A DNA stretch of 64,000 nt, from NCBI RefSeq assembly GCF_041435055.1, contig NZ_CP108002.1, positions 5,952,001 through 6,016,000 of the forward strand, in the 5' to 3' direction. The stretch comes from Streptomyces sp. NBC_00341 (lineage in GTDB: Bacteria > Actinomycetota > Actinomycetes > Streptomycetales > Streptomycetaceae). Positions 33,840 to 42,401 of the stretch are shown piece after piece. The notes under the pieces were generated by a model, which had not been told where the DNA came from, made no database searches, and saw nothing but the letters and a program-made list of their open reading frames with translations. The position numbers and the translations under genes are program-made. The number at the start of each line of letters is the position of its first letter. Position 1 is the stretch's first letter.

Positions 33840-34301
33840 ATGGCACCTACGTATGACCACCCCGGCGAGCAGGCGGCACAGGACCCCATCCGGCTGCTGG
33901 AGATCCGCGACACGCCGCTGTCGCTGGACGAGGTCTTCCGTGCCGTCGGCGACGACGCCGCCGGCGGCACCGCGCTCTTCGTCGGCACCGTGCGCAACCA
34001 CGACGGTGGCCAGGACGTGGGGGCCCTCGGCTACTCGTGCCATCCCTCGGCCCAGGACGGGATGCGCCGGGTGGCGGAGAAGGTGGTCGGTGACTTCCCG
34101 GTCCGGGCACTCGCCGCCGTCCACCGAGTGGGTGAACTGGAGGTGGGCGATCTCGCCGTCGTCGTGGCGGTCTCCTGCCCGCACCGCGCGGAGGCCTTCG
34201 AGGCCTGCCGCAGGCTCATCGACGACCTCAAGCACGAGGTTCCGATCTGGAAGCACCAGCGCTTTTCGGACGGTACGGAGGAGTGGGTCGGCGCCTGCTG
34301 A
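33840..34301 (+). CDS. moaE: Molybdopterin synthase catalytic subunit MoaE
   Basis: A 153-residue MoaE. MoaE converts precursor Z (cPMP) to molybdopterin together with thiocarboxylated MoaD. Motifs are LFVGTVRNHDGG (about 47), HPSAQDGMRRVAE, AAVHRVGELEVGD, SCPHRAEAFEACR and VPIWKHQRFSDG near the C-terminus, which contains the conserved active-site lysine. No moaD is adjacent. The start is either the ATG at 33840 or the in-frame ATG at 33831; neither has a strong ribosome-binding site. Confidence 0.92.
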   Translation: MAPTYDHPGEQAAQDPIRLLEIRDTPLSLDEVFRAVGDDAAGGTALFVGTVRNHDGGQDVGALGYSCHPSAQDGMRRVAEKVVGDFPVRALAAVHRVGELEVGDLAVVVAVSCPHRAEAFEACRRLIDDLKHEVPIWKHQRFSDGTEEWVGAC

Positions 34302-34429
34302 GCGCAAACCCCGCCGGGTGGGCTTCCCCCCGATTTGCGTAACCGCACCCCTGCCGTGAGCGTTGGCTCTGCAGATGGTTAATCTGCTGATCGGTCAGTT
34401 GCGGTTGCTCATGAGGCAGGGAGGTCGTC

Positions 34430-34618
34430 ATGGCAGCACTCGCCTGGTTGTTGATTCCGCTTTTCGCTGCGTTCGGTGCAGCGATATGGGGAAGCTGGGC
34501 CGCCCGTAATCGCACGACCGGCGATGTGACCGAGCTCGCCGGCTATGCCAGGTTCCGTGAGGCGATGGAGAAGTCGGACTCCGGTTCGGAACCGGTCGAG
34601 CAGATATCGAACGTCTGA
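34430..34618 (+). CDS. Small membrane protein, 62 residues
   Basis: A short protein with a single N-terminal transmembrane helix (ALAWLLIPLFAAFGAAIWGSW) and a 40-residue charged cytosolic tail (RFREAMEKSDSGSEPVEQI). The ATG at 34430 has GGGAGG seven bases upstream, one of the best ribosome-binding sites in this region, which supports it as a real gene despite its size. It precedes the PDZ-Lon protease and may be functionally linked, but no evidence shows this. Function unknown. Confidence 0.72.
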   Translation: MAALAWLLIPLFAAFGAAIWGSWAARNRTTGDVTELAGYARFREAMEKSDSGSEPVEQISNV

Positions 34619-34763
34619 CGCCACGCCGAACGTACGCGGTCGCCAATCCGTGGAGCCGCGTAGTCCGCCGAGGCCTGCCGGCGCATCTCCGCAGCCCCGT
34701 TCCGGACCTCGTACGGACCGGCCCCGGCGGTGGACATACGGACCCTTCCCGTACTGTCGTTCC

Positions 34764-35852
34764 ATGCCACGCCGAACCGCGACGATGCTCGCCTCCACCC
34801 TGGTTCTGATCGCGCTGCTCTGCGCGGGTGTGCTGATCAAAGTGCCGTACGCGGAGATGTCTCCCGGGCCGACCGTGAACACACTCGGTGAGGTCGACGG
34901 TGATCCGGTCCTGCAGATCACCGGGCACAAGACGTACGAGACGTCCGGGCACCTCAACATGACGACGGTCAGGGTGACCGGCGCCGACTACAACATGAAC
35001 CTCGTCGAGGCCGTCTACGGATGGCTGGGCCACGACAGCCTGGTCGTACCGCACGACACGCTCTACCCGGACGGCAAGACGGAGCAGCAGTCGACGCAGG
35101 AGAACGCCGAGGAGTTCAGCCAGTCCCAGGAGAGCGCCAAGGTCGCGGCCCTCACCGAACTGGGCATCCCGGTCTCGTCACGGGTGGTGGTCTCCACGGT
35201 CGTCAAGGACAGCCCCGCACAGGGCAAGCTGCACGCCGGTGACGTGATCAAGGCCGTCGACGGTACGGCGGTCAAGCAGCCAGAGGACGTCGCGAAGCTC
35301 GTCACCCGGCACAAGCCCGGCCAGGACGTCACCTTCACGGTCATCCCGGCCAAGACAGCGGCGGCGGCGGAGAAGTCCGGCAAGCAGCCCGAGGGCACCG
35401 AGAAGATCACCCTCACCACCGCGAAGGCCCCCAAGGAGAACCGCGCGATCGTCGGCATCCAGGCGGGGACGGACCACACCTTCCCGTTCGACATCGACAT
35501 CAAGCTCGCCGACGTCGGCGGCCCGAGCGCCGGTCTGATGTTCTCCCTCGGCATCATCGACAAGCTCACCCCGGGACAGCTGACGGGTGGCAAGTTCGTC
35601 GCGGGCACCGGGACGATCGACGACAAGGGCAAGGTCGGCCCCATCGGCGGCATCAACATGAAGCTGGTCGGCGCGCGCAACGCCGGCGCGCGCTACTTCC
35701 TGACCCCGGACGACAACTGCAAGTCCGCCGCCTCCGACACCCCCGACGGACTCACCCTGGTGCGGGTGAAGACGATCGACGACGCCAAGAAGTCGCTGGA
35801 CAGGATCCGCTCGGGGGACACGGCTGGCCTGGCGAGCTGCTCGACAGACTGA
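34764..35852 (+). CDS. Membrane-anchored PDZ / Lon-type (S16) serine protease
   Basis: A 362-residue protein with an N-terminal membrane anchor (about 8-28), a PDZ domain (about 140-215, SRVVVSTVVKDSPAQGKLHA) and a C-terminal Lon-like proteolytic domain. The Ser-Lys dyad is visible as VGGPSAGLMFSLG (Ser, about 253) and IGGINMKLVGARNAGA (Lys, about 298). The family (YlbL-type) degrades or regulates envelope proteins; in Bacillus YlbL clears a division inhibitor after DNA damage. The active domain is predicted outside the membrane. TACTGT at 34752-34757 lies six bases before the ATG, so the gene is probably leaderless. Confidence 0.9.
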   Translation: MPRRTATMLASTLVLIALLCAGVLIKVPYAEMSPGPTVNTLGEVDGDPVLQITGHKTYETSGHLNMTTVRVTGADYNMNLVEAVYGWLGHDSLVVPHDTLYPDGKTEQQSTQENAEEFSQSQESAKVAALTELGIPVSSRVVVSTVVKDSPAQGKLHAGDVIKAVDGTAVKQPEDVAKLVTRHKPGQDVTFTVIPAKTAAAAEKSGKQPEGTEKITLTTAKAPKENRAIVGIQAGTDHTFPFDIDIKLADVGGPSAGLMFSLGIIDKLTPGQLTGGKFVAGTGTIDDKGKVGPIGGINMKLVGARNAGARYFLTPDDNCKSAASDTPDGLTLVRVKTIDDAKKSLDRIRSGDTAGLASCSTD

Positions 35853-35887
35853 CCGGCCCCCCACCGGTACCAGCGGATCCGCGAGGG

Positions 35888-36457
35888 TCAGGACTCGAAG
35901 GTCGCGGCCAGTGCCTCGGCCAGCCCCGGCACCAGACCGGCGCCGGTCAGCACGTCGTTCGGGGAGTCCTTCTCCCGCAGCCGCACGGCCGACTCCCGGG
36001 CACCGTCCCGCAGGACGGCCACGGTCATCCGCACCTCCTGGCGGTCGGGGTGCCCCGCGACCCACTTGGTCAGCTGGGTGTCGTCGAGACCTTCGGGGAC
36101 GGAGGCCTCTGCGGACGGCGGCAGCATCAGCCGCTCCACCGTCATCGCGCACCCGACCACCGCGTCCGGCCAGGCGATCGTGGCGAGGAACTCGTCCAGT
36201 GCGGTACCCGCGGGAAGCTCCTCCTGCTCAATAGGGGTGAGTGCGGCGGCCTTCGAGCCGTCGTCGTCGAGGCCCAGCTGGGCGGCGAGGCCCGGCTCCT
36301 GGACCCGCAGCCGGGCGGTGTCGACGAGGGCGAAGAGCCGGGCGGGCTGATCCCAGCCGAGACCGGAGATGTATTCGTCGATTTCGAGCACCGCTACGGT
36401 GAGCGGGCTCGCGGCCATCGGAGGGCCTGAGGGGGAAACGTTGGACATGGACAACAT
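35888..36457 (-). CDS. PPA1309-family protein
   Basis: A 189-residue protein of an actinobacterial family without assigned function. Core segments are VAVLEIDEYISGLGWDQPAR, LFALVDTARLRVQEPGLAA and IAWPDAVVGCAMTVERLMLP. The C-terminal half has EVRMTVAVLRDGARESAVRL. There are no membrane segments or signal peptide. The ATG at 36457 is preceded by AAGGAGG at a four-base spacing; an ATG three codons later is possible. It is divergent from the UPF0182 gene and convergent with the PDZ-Lon gene. Confidence 0.78.
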   Translation of the reverse strand: MLSMSNVSPSGPPMAASPLTVAVLEIDEYISGLGWDQPARLFALVDTARLRVQEPGLAAQLGLDDDGSKAAALTPIEQEELPAGTALDEFLATIAWPDAVVGCAMTVERLMLPPSAEASVPEGLDDTQLTKWVAGHPDRQEVRMTVAVLRDGARESAVRLREKDSPNDVLTGAGLVPGLAEALAATFES

Positions 36458-36572
36458 CCTGCCTCCTTCTGCCCCGGGAACGGGAACTAGGTAAAGCCTC
36501 AGTAAGTTGCATAGGTGGGCTCTACGATCGCGGGGCCCCTTCAACACGACCGCGAACTTTGAGGTGCGCACG

Positions 36573-39563
36573 TTGGCTTTCCAGATGCCGGACCGCGGCG
36601 GAGGCCCGACAGGGCCACGGATCAGAGTCGGCCGCCCGTCCCGGCGCGCCCGAACCCTGCTCATGACACTGGGCGTCCTGGCGATTCTCGCCATGGCGTT
36701 CGTCATGTTCGCGGGGTTCTGGACGGACTGGCTCTGGTACAGGTCGGTCGCGTATTCATCCGTCTTCACCACCACCCTGTGGACCAAGATCGGGCTGTTC
36801 CTCGTCTTCGGACTACTGATGGCCGTCGCCGTCGGCGTGAACATCTGGCTCGCGCACCGGCTCCGGCCGCCGCTGAGCGCGATGTCGCTGGAACAGCAGA
36901 GCCTGGACCGCTACCGGATGAGCCTCGCCCCGTACAAGAAGTGGGTGCTGCTCGCGATCACCGCGCTCGTCGGTCTGATCGCCGGAGCGTCCTCCTCCGG
37001 CCAGTGGCGTACCTGGCTGATGTACGTGAACGGCGTGTCGTTCGGGCAGAAGGACCCCCAGTTCCATCTGGACGTGTCCTTCTTCGCCTTCGACCTGCCC
37101 TGGTACCGCTTCCTGCTGGGCTTCGGCTTCGCGGCCACGGTGCTCTCGCTGGTCGCCGCCGCGCTGACGCACTACCTGTACGGCGGGCTGCGCATCACCA
37201 GCCCCGGCGCTCGGGCGACGGGGGCGGCCACCGGCCATCTCTCGGTGCTGCTCGGCATCTTCGTCGCGCTGAAGGCCGTGGCGTACTGGCTCGACCGCTA
37301 CGGGCTGGCCGTGAAGTCCAGCGACTTCAAGGCCACGGACAACTGGACGGGCCTGCGGTACGTCGACGCCAACGCCTACCTTCCGGCGAAGACGATCCTG
37401 TTCTGCATCGCCGCGATCTGCGCCGTGCTGTTCTTCGCGACGCTCTGGCGCCGCACCTGGCAGCTGCCGGTGATCGGATTCGGGCTGATGGTCCTCTCCG
37501 CGATCCTGATCGGCGGGCTCTACCCGGCGATCGTGCAGAAGTTCCAGGTCCAGCCGAACGAGCAGGCCAAGGAAGCCCCGTTCATCCGGAAGAACATCGA
37601 AGCCACGCGTGACGCCTACGACATCGACAACGCACAGGTCGACGACTACGCGGGCAAGAGCACCACGGACGACGAGACGAAGCTCCGCGCCGGCGCGGAC
37701 GCCGCGGCCAGCTACCGGGTGATGGACCCCAACGTCGTCTCCCCGGCCTTCCAGCAGCTCCAGCAGAAGAGGAACTACTACCAGTTCCCCAAGACGCTGG
37801 ATGTCGACCGCTACAAGGACGAGTCCGGCAAGGAGCAGGACACGGTCATCGGTCTGCGCGAGCTCAACCTCCAGGGCATCCCCAAGCGCAACTGGATCAA
37901 CGACCACTTCACCTACACCCACGGCTACGGTGCGATCGCCGCCCGGGGCACCACGACCGGCAAGAACCCGAAGGGGTCTCCCGACTTCACCGAGTCCGGC
38001 CTGCCGACCACCGGTGAGCTGGGCTCGTACCAGCAGGAGATCTACTACGGCGAGAAGACCGAGCAGTACTCCATCGTCGGCGGGCCCCAGAAGGAGCTCG
38101 ACTACGAGGAGGACGGCGAGAAGACCACCAGCTACAAGGGCAAGAGCGGGGTCAGCCTCTCCAACGCGTTCAACCGCGCCGCCTACGCGGTGGCGTTCAG
38201 CGAACCGCAGATCCTGTACTCGGGAGCCATCGGTGACGGCTCGCGGATCCTGTACAACCGCACCCCCAAGGAGCGGGTCGAGGCGGTCGCTCCCTGGCTG
38301 ACCATCGACGGCGACGCCTACCCGGCCGTGGTCAAGGGCCGCATCCAGTGGGTCGTCGACGCGTACACCACGACCAACGGCTACCCGTACGCCTCGCGTA
38401 CGACGCTGGGTGACACCACGGCCGACTCGCTGACCACCAACCAGCGTGCCGTCGTCGCCCAGCAGAACCAGGTCAACTACATCCGCAACTCGGTGAAGGC
38501 CACCGTCGACGCGTACGACGGCACGGTCAAGCTCTACGAGTGGGATACAGAGGACCCGATCCTCAAGACCTGGCGCAAGGCGTTCCCGGGGACCGTGAAG
38601 CCCCGGGCGGACATTCCGCAGGACCTGATGGACCACCTGCGCTATCCGCAGGACCTGTTCAAGGTGCAGCGCGAGCTGCTGACCCGCTACCACGTGGAGA
38701 ACCCCGCCCAGTTCTACAGCGGCAGTGACGCGTGGCAGGTCCCGGACGACCCGACCAACAAGGAGTCCGGCGCCGTTCCGCCGTACTACCTGAGCATAAA
38801 GATGCCGGACCAGAAGGCTCAGAAGTTCTCGCTGACGACGACGTTCACCCCCAAGGGGCGGCCCGACCTGGGGGCGTTCATGGCGGTGGACGCCGATGCG
38901 TCGAGCAAGGACTACGGCACGATAAGACTGCTCAGAGTCACCACCACGGTGAAGGGGCCGGGCCAGGTACAGAGTGAGCTCAACGGCAACGACGACGTCG
39001 CCGAGTTCGTGAGAAACCTCAAGGGCACCGACTCCGACATCGAGTACGGCAACCTGCTGACGGTGCCGCTCGAAGGGGGCTTCCTCTACATCGAGCCGGT
39101 GTACACGCGCGGTGGCACGCAGAACTATCCGCTGCTGCGCAAGGTCGCCGCCTCGTACGGGTCGAAGATCGTCTTCGAGAACAGTCTCGGGGAGGCGCTC
39201 AACGCGGTCTTCGGGGTGGACGACTCCGATACGAGCCAGCCACCGGCCGAGAACACACGACCACCGGGTGACACCACGGAGCCGCCGGCCACCGGCGACG
39301 CGGCGCTGAAGAAGGCGATCGCGGACGCCCAGAAGGCCTACACGGAAGGCGAGGCGGCCCTGAAGGAGCAGGACTGGACCGCCTACGGCAAGGCCCAGAC
39401 GGATCTGCAGGACGCCCTGGAGCGGGCAGCGGCCGCGCAGCCCAAGTCCGGTAGCCCCAGCAACGCCGATAAAACCGATAAGGCTGATAAGTCAGATAAG
39501 GCCGATAAGGCGAGTGCGTCGGACAAGGAAGACAAGAGTGCCAAGGCCGACAGTGGCGGCTGA
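36573..39563 (+). CDS. UPF0182 large membrane protein
   Basis: A 996-residue protein of the UPF0182 family found across actinobacteria. The N-terminal 330 residues contain about seven transmembrane helices (for example [20 protein letters not shown], then [19 protein letters not shown]). A large extracytoplasmic domain of about 560 residues follows, rich in Tyr/Asp/Gly, with conserved stretches such as [10 protein letters not shown]. The final 90 residues are charged and low complexity, with repeated ADK/TDK units encoded by GAT-AAG codons that are unusual for this GC-rich genome. The TTG at 36573 is favoured because GAGG precedes it at eight bases and family members start [10 protein letters not shown]. 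Function unknown. Confidence 0.88.
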   Translation: MAFQMPDRGGGPTGPRIRVGRPSRRARTLLMTLGVLAILAMAFVMFAGFWTDWLWYRSVAYSSVFTTTLWTKIGLFLVFGLLMAVAVGVNIWLAHRLRPPLSAMSLEQQSLDRYRMSLAPYKKWVLLAITALVGLIAGASSSGQWRTWLMYVNGVSFGQKDPQFHLDVSFFAFDLPWYRFLLGFGFAATVLSLVAAALTHYLYGGLRITSPGARATGAATGHLSVLLGIFVALKAVAYWLDRYGLAVKSSDFKATDNWTGLRYVDANAYLPAKTILFCIAAICAVLFFATLWRRTWQLPVIGFGLMVLSAILIGGLYPAIVQKFQVQPNEQAKEAPFIRKNIEATRDAYDIDNAQVDDYAGKSTTDDETKLRAGADAAASYRVMDPNVVSPAFQQLQQKRNYYQFPKTLDVDRYKDESGKEQDTVIGLRELNLQGIPKRNWINDHFTYTHGYGAIAARGTTTGKNPKGSPDFTESGLPTTGELGSYQQEIYYGEKTEQYSIVGGPQKELDYEEDGEKTTSYKGKSGVSLSNAFNRAAYAVAFSEPQILYSGAIGDGSRILYNRTPKERVEAVAPWLTIDGDAYPAVVKGRIQWVVDAYTTTNGYPYASRTTLGDTTADSLTTNQRAVVAQQNQVNYIRNSVKATVDAYDGTVKLYEWDTEDPILKTWRKAFPGTVKPRADIPQDLMDHLRYPQDLFKVQRELLTRYHVENPAQFYSGSDAWQVPDDPTNKESGAVPPYYLSIKMPDQKAQKFSLTTTFTPKGRPDLGAFMAVDADASSKDYGTIRLLRVTTTVKGPGQVQSELNGNDDVAEFVRNLKGTDSDIEYGNLLTVPLEGGFLYIEPVYTRGGTQNYPLLRKVAASYGSKIVFENSLGEALNAVFGVDDSDTSQPPAENTRPPGDTTEPPATGDAALKKAIADAQKAYTEGEAALKEQDWTAYGKAQTDLQDALERAAAAQPKSGSPSNADKTDKADKSDKADKASASDKEDKSAKADSGG

Positions 39564-39615
39564 GTAACTCGGTAAAGCTTCACCTTCGCGCCGTGGTACG
39601 GTTTGAACACAACGG

Positions 39616-39689
39616 CGCGGGGTGGAGCAGCTCGGTAGCTCGCTGGGCTCATAACCCAGAGGTCGCAGGTTCAAATCCTGTCCCCGCTA
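39616..39689 (+). tRNA. Initiator tRNA-fMet (CAT)
   Basis: A 74-base cloverleaf without encoded CCA. The acceptor is CGCGGGG with 3' CCCCGCT, so base 1 (C) is unpaired with base 72, an initiator feature. The D arm is GAGCAGCTCGGTAGCTC. The anticodon stem CTGGG-CTCATAA-CCCAG carries the three G:C pairs diagnostic of initiator tRNA around a CAT anticodon. The T arm is GCAGG-TTCAAAT-CCTGT. It is identical to the copy at 42259-42332. A strong terminator follows. Confidence 0.96.
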
Positions 39690-39697
39690 CTGAAAGA

Positions 39698-39733
39698 CGA
39701 AGGCCCGGATCCTTTCGAGGATCCGGGCCTTCG
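39698..39733 (+). terminator. tRNA-fMet terminator (first copy)
   Basis: A perfect 15-bp hairpin, CGAAGGCCCGGATCC with its complement around a TTTCGA loop, starts nine bases after the tRNA. The second tRNA copy is followed by a related hairpin with the same GGATCC-TTTCGA-GGATCC core. Confidence 0.85.
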
Positions 39734-39902
39734 CCGTGTCATCGTGACTTTTCCGTGCAGTCGGCGTGAAGTGCGGTTCATGGGGCACCAGTTGGGGAAG
39801 GGCGTGTTTGACTTGTCTCTCTGTGGGCAAGTCGACAAAACGCTGAAGTGACCTCTCTGGCCGCGATATACCAGGTGTACGCGGGTTACAGGTGGTGCGA
39901 CG

Positions 39903-41957
39903 ATGGTATTTATGGGGGACAGGGCAACTCTGTTGGAGACAGAGCGGTTTGGTCAGCGTCACGCCCATCCGGCGGAAAACGTGCTGGATGTGGCATTTGC
40001 CGCCGCCGCACGGTACAACGACTACATCGAGACCGCCGAGACTGCGGAGTGTGCCGCGACCGTCGAAAGTGCAGAGACCGCAGAGTCCGCGGACGGCGTG
40101 CAGAACGCCGAGGGCGCGGAGACCGCAGAGAGTGCGGACAACGCCGAGAGCGAGGCGCGTCACCGTCGTGCCGCCGACGCGGGAGACACCGCGTCGATGA
40201 GCGTCCTCGGCGCGTTGCTGCTGCGCCGGGGCGATCTGACCGGCGCCGAGACCTACCTGCGCGCGGCCACCGCCGACGGTGACCGCGCGGCGGCCAACAA
40301 CCTGGGCGTTCTGCTGCACCAGCGCGGATACCCGGACGAGGCGGCCGACTGGTGGCGGATCGCGGCCGTCGCCGGCTCCGCCGCGGCCGCGCACGCCCTC
40401 GGGCGCCACTACCGCGAGCGCGGTGACGAGCCCGGCGCCGAGTACTGGCTGCGCCAGTCCGCCGAGCAGGGCCACGCGCTGGGGGCGTACGCCCTCGCGG
40501 ATCTGCTGGAGCACCGCAGCGACGTCGGCGCCGAGCGCTGGCTGCGCGCCGCAGCGGAGCAGGGGCACCGCGAAGCCGCGTACCGGCTGGCACGCATGGT
40601 GGAGCGCAACGCGGCGGGCGACGCGCACGACGCGTTCGGCCGCCCCGGACTCGGTCCCCGCACCGGAACAGGCGGCGGGGTGGACACCACCGGGGGCCGG
40701 GCGGCCGTGCGCAAGGACGACAGCCCGGTCGCCGGACCCGAAGCGGGCCGGGTCGGTGAGGCCGAGCAGTGGTACCGGCAGGCCGCCGCGCGCGGTCACC
40801 GGCGTGCCGCCCTGCACCTCGGCGCCATCCTGGAGCAGCGCGGCGAGCTGAAGGAGGCCGGCCGCTGGTACCTCATCGCGGCCAAGGCGGGCGAGGCGCG
40901 GGCCGCGTGCGCACTCGGCTTCCTGCTGCGTGACGCCGGAGACCGGGAGAGCGCGGCCGTGTGGTGGCTGCGTGCCGCGCAGGAGGGCGACGGCAACGCC
41001 GCCAACGCGCTCGGCGCGCTGCACGCGGCCCGCGGCGAGCAGCAGACCGCCGAGCGCTGGTACCGCGCTGCCATGGACGCCGGTGACGTCAACGGCGCGT
41101 ACAACCTGGGGCTGCTCTGCGCCGCCCAGGACCGTACGGCGCAGGCCGAGCAGTGGTACCGGCGCGCCGCGTACGCCGGTCACCGCGAGGCCGCCAACGC
41201 GCTGGCCGTGCTCCTGCTCCAGGCGGGCGACGCGACCGGCGCGGAGCCGTGGTTCTCCAAGGCGGCCGAGGCGGGCAGCGTCGACGCCGCGTTCAACCTG
41301 GGCATCCTGCACGCCGGGCGCGACGAGGACCGGGCCGCGCTGCTCTGGTACGAGCGCGCGGCGGCGGCCGGCCACACGGAGGCGGCGCTCCAGGTCGGCA
41401 TGGCGCTGCTGCACCACGGCGAGGAGCGGGAGGCGGAGCGCCACCTGCGCTGCGCGGCTGGTGGCGGCAGCGCGGAAGCGGCCTTCCGGCTGGCCGGGGT
41501 GCTGGACTCGCGGCTGCCGCCGCCGGGGCCGCCCGCCCTGGGGGAGCCGATGCCCGAGAAGTCCGAGTGCGAGGAGTGGTACGAGCGCGCCGCCGAGCAG
41601 GGCCACCGTCGGGCCCAGGTGCGCGTCGGGATGCTCGCCGCGTCCCGGGGCGATGTGGACAGCGCGAGCCGGTGGTACCGGGAGGCGGCCGAGTCGGGCA
41701 GCCGTAACGGGGCCTTCAACCTCGGTCTGCTGCTCGCCCGCGAGGGCAGCGAGCGCGAGGCGGCGCTGTGGTGGAGCCGCGCCGCGAACGACGGGCACGG
41801 GCGGGCCGCCCTGCGCCTGGCCCTGCTGGCCGCGCGCCGCGGTGAGCTCACGGAGGGGCAGCGGTGGTGTGCGCGGGCGGTCGAGCTGGGGCCGGCGGAG
41901 GTCTCGGAGCGGGCCGCGCGGTTGCGCGAGGCGCTGCATCAGGAGCTGACCGCGTAG
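39903..41957 (+). CDS. Sel1-like / TPR repeat protein
   Basis: A 684-residue solenoid protein. The N-terminal 95 residues carry a low-complexity run of ETAE/ESAE units (about 40-82). From about residue 96 on, roughly 15 Sel1-like repeats of about 36 residues follow, with the pattern AxxxLGxLxxxRGxxxxAExWYRxAAxxGH (for example AEQWYRQAAARGHRRAALHL). A non-repeat loop lies at about 240-275. Sel1 repeats mediate protein-protein interaction in signalling or secretion; no enzymatic domain is present. Starts are ATG at 39903 or 39912. It lies between the two initiator tRNA genes. Confidence 0.85.
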   Translation: MVFMGDRATLLETERFGQRHAHPAENVLDVAFAAAARYNDYIETAETAECAATVESAETAESADGVQNAEGAETAESADNAESEARHRRAADAGDTASMSVLGALLLRRGDLTGAETYLRAATADGDRAAANNLGVLLHQRGYPDEAADWWRIAAVAGSAAAAHALGRHYRERGDEPGAEYWLRQSAEQGHALGAYALADLLEHRSDVGAERWLRAAAEQGHREAAYRLARMVERNAAGDAHDAFGRPGLGPRTGTGGGVDTTGGRAAVRKDDSPVAGPEAGRVGEAEQWYRQAAARGHRRAALHLGAILEQRGELKEAGRWYLIAAKAGEARAACALGFLLRDAGDRESAAVWWLRAAQEGDGNAANALGALHAARGEQQTAERWYRAAMDAGDVNGAYNLGLLCAAQDRTAQAEQWYRRAAYAGHREAANALAVLLLQAGDATGAEPWFSKAAEAGSVDAAFNLGILHAGRDEDRAALLWYERAAAAGHTEAALQVGMALLHHGEEREAERHLRCAAGGGSAEAAFRLAGVLDSRLPPPGPPALGEPMPEKSECEEWYERAAEQGHRRAQVRVGMLAASRGDVDSASRWYREAAESGSRNGAFNLGLLLAREGSEREAALWWSRAANDGHGRAALRLALLAARRGELTEGQRWCARAVELGPAEVSERAARLREALHQELTA

Positions 41958-42058
41958 GCGGAGTGCGGGTGCCGGTGCAGGGGCCGGGGTCGGGGTTGGG
42001 GCGGGTGTTCGGGGGCGCGGTGCCTTCGGCCCCGCCTTCTGTCCTCAATCGCCGGACG

Positions 42059-42181
42059 GGCTTGATATGGCTGGTGTTCTCGGTCGCTGGGCAGGCTTGA
42101 TGTGGCTGGTGTTCTCGGTCGCTGGGCAGGCTTGATGTGGCTGGTGTTCTCGGTCGGCCGACGGGCTTGATGTGGCTGGGC
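42059..42181. repeat. 35-bp tandem repeat, three and a half copies
   Basis: Units begin GGCTTGATGTGGCTGGTG and continue through TTCTCGGTCGCTGGGCA. Copies start at 42059, 42094 and 42129, and a partial copy at about 42164. Copies one and two differ by a single base; the third diverges at its end. The first unit grows out of a CGCCGGACGGGCTTGAT sequence, so local amplification of an interspersed repeat is likely. Confidence 0.85.
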
Positions 42182-42214
42182 TTGGCGTGACTGTGGCCGG
42201 GCCCGGGAAGGGAT

Positions 42215-42244
42215 TTGCGCTGGTCCGGAGGGGTGACGTAATGT
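42215..42244 (+). promoter_or_regulatory. Promoter of the second tRNA-fMet gene
   Basis: TTGCGC (42215-42220), an 18-base spacer and TAATGT (42239-42244) form a good vegetative promoter ending 14 bases before the tRNA 5' end. No equally clear promoter is visible before the first tRNA copy. Confidence 0.65.
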
Positions 42245-42258
42245 GGGGATCACAACGG

Positions 42259-42332
42259 CGCGGGGTGGAGCAGCTCGGTAGCTCGCTGGGCTCATAACCC
42301 AGAGGTCGCAGGTTCAAATCCTGTCCCCGCTA
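42259..42332 (+). tRNA. Initiator tRNA-fMet (CAT), second copy
   Basis: The 74 bases are identical to the tRNA at 39616-39689, including the C1 mismatch and the three G:C pairs of the anticodon stem. The identity also covers about eight bases before the gene (CACAACGG). It has its own promoter and terminator, so it is independently expressed. Confidence 0.96.
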
Positions 42333-42338
42333 CTAAAG

Positions 42339-42376
42339 ACAGAGGGCCGGATCCTTTCGAGGATCCGGCCCTCTGT
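42339..42376 (+). terminator. tRNA-fMet terminator (second copy)
   Basis: ACAGAGGGCCGGATCC and its complement form a 16-bp perfect stem around TTTCGA, seven bases after the tRNA. It also lies 26 bases before the stop codon of the convergent ABC binding-protein gene and could terminate both. Confidence 0.85.
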
Positions 42377-42401
42377 GCATGTCCCCACGAGCCGGCCCGG
42401 T

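Larger units (their letters stand above)
41958..42258. other. Intergenic region with repeats and tRNA promoter
   Basis: These 301 bases between the Sel1-like gene and the second initiator tRNA hold a GC-rich, unassigned part (41958-42056), a CGCCGGACGGGCTTGAT block of the kind recurring in Streptomyces intergenic DNA, a 35-bp tandem repeat (42059-42181) and the tRNA promoter. No gene is visible. Confidence 0.6.

Noticed and set aside
42059..42181. Possible CRISPR array
   Set aside because: Repeats are directly adjacent with no unique spacers, and there are no cas genes.
39616..42332. Integrative element between duplicated tRNA genes
   Set aside because: Both tRNAs are complete with promoters and terminators, and no integrase, excisionase or transfer gene lies between them.
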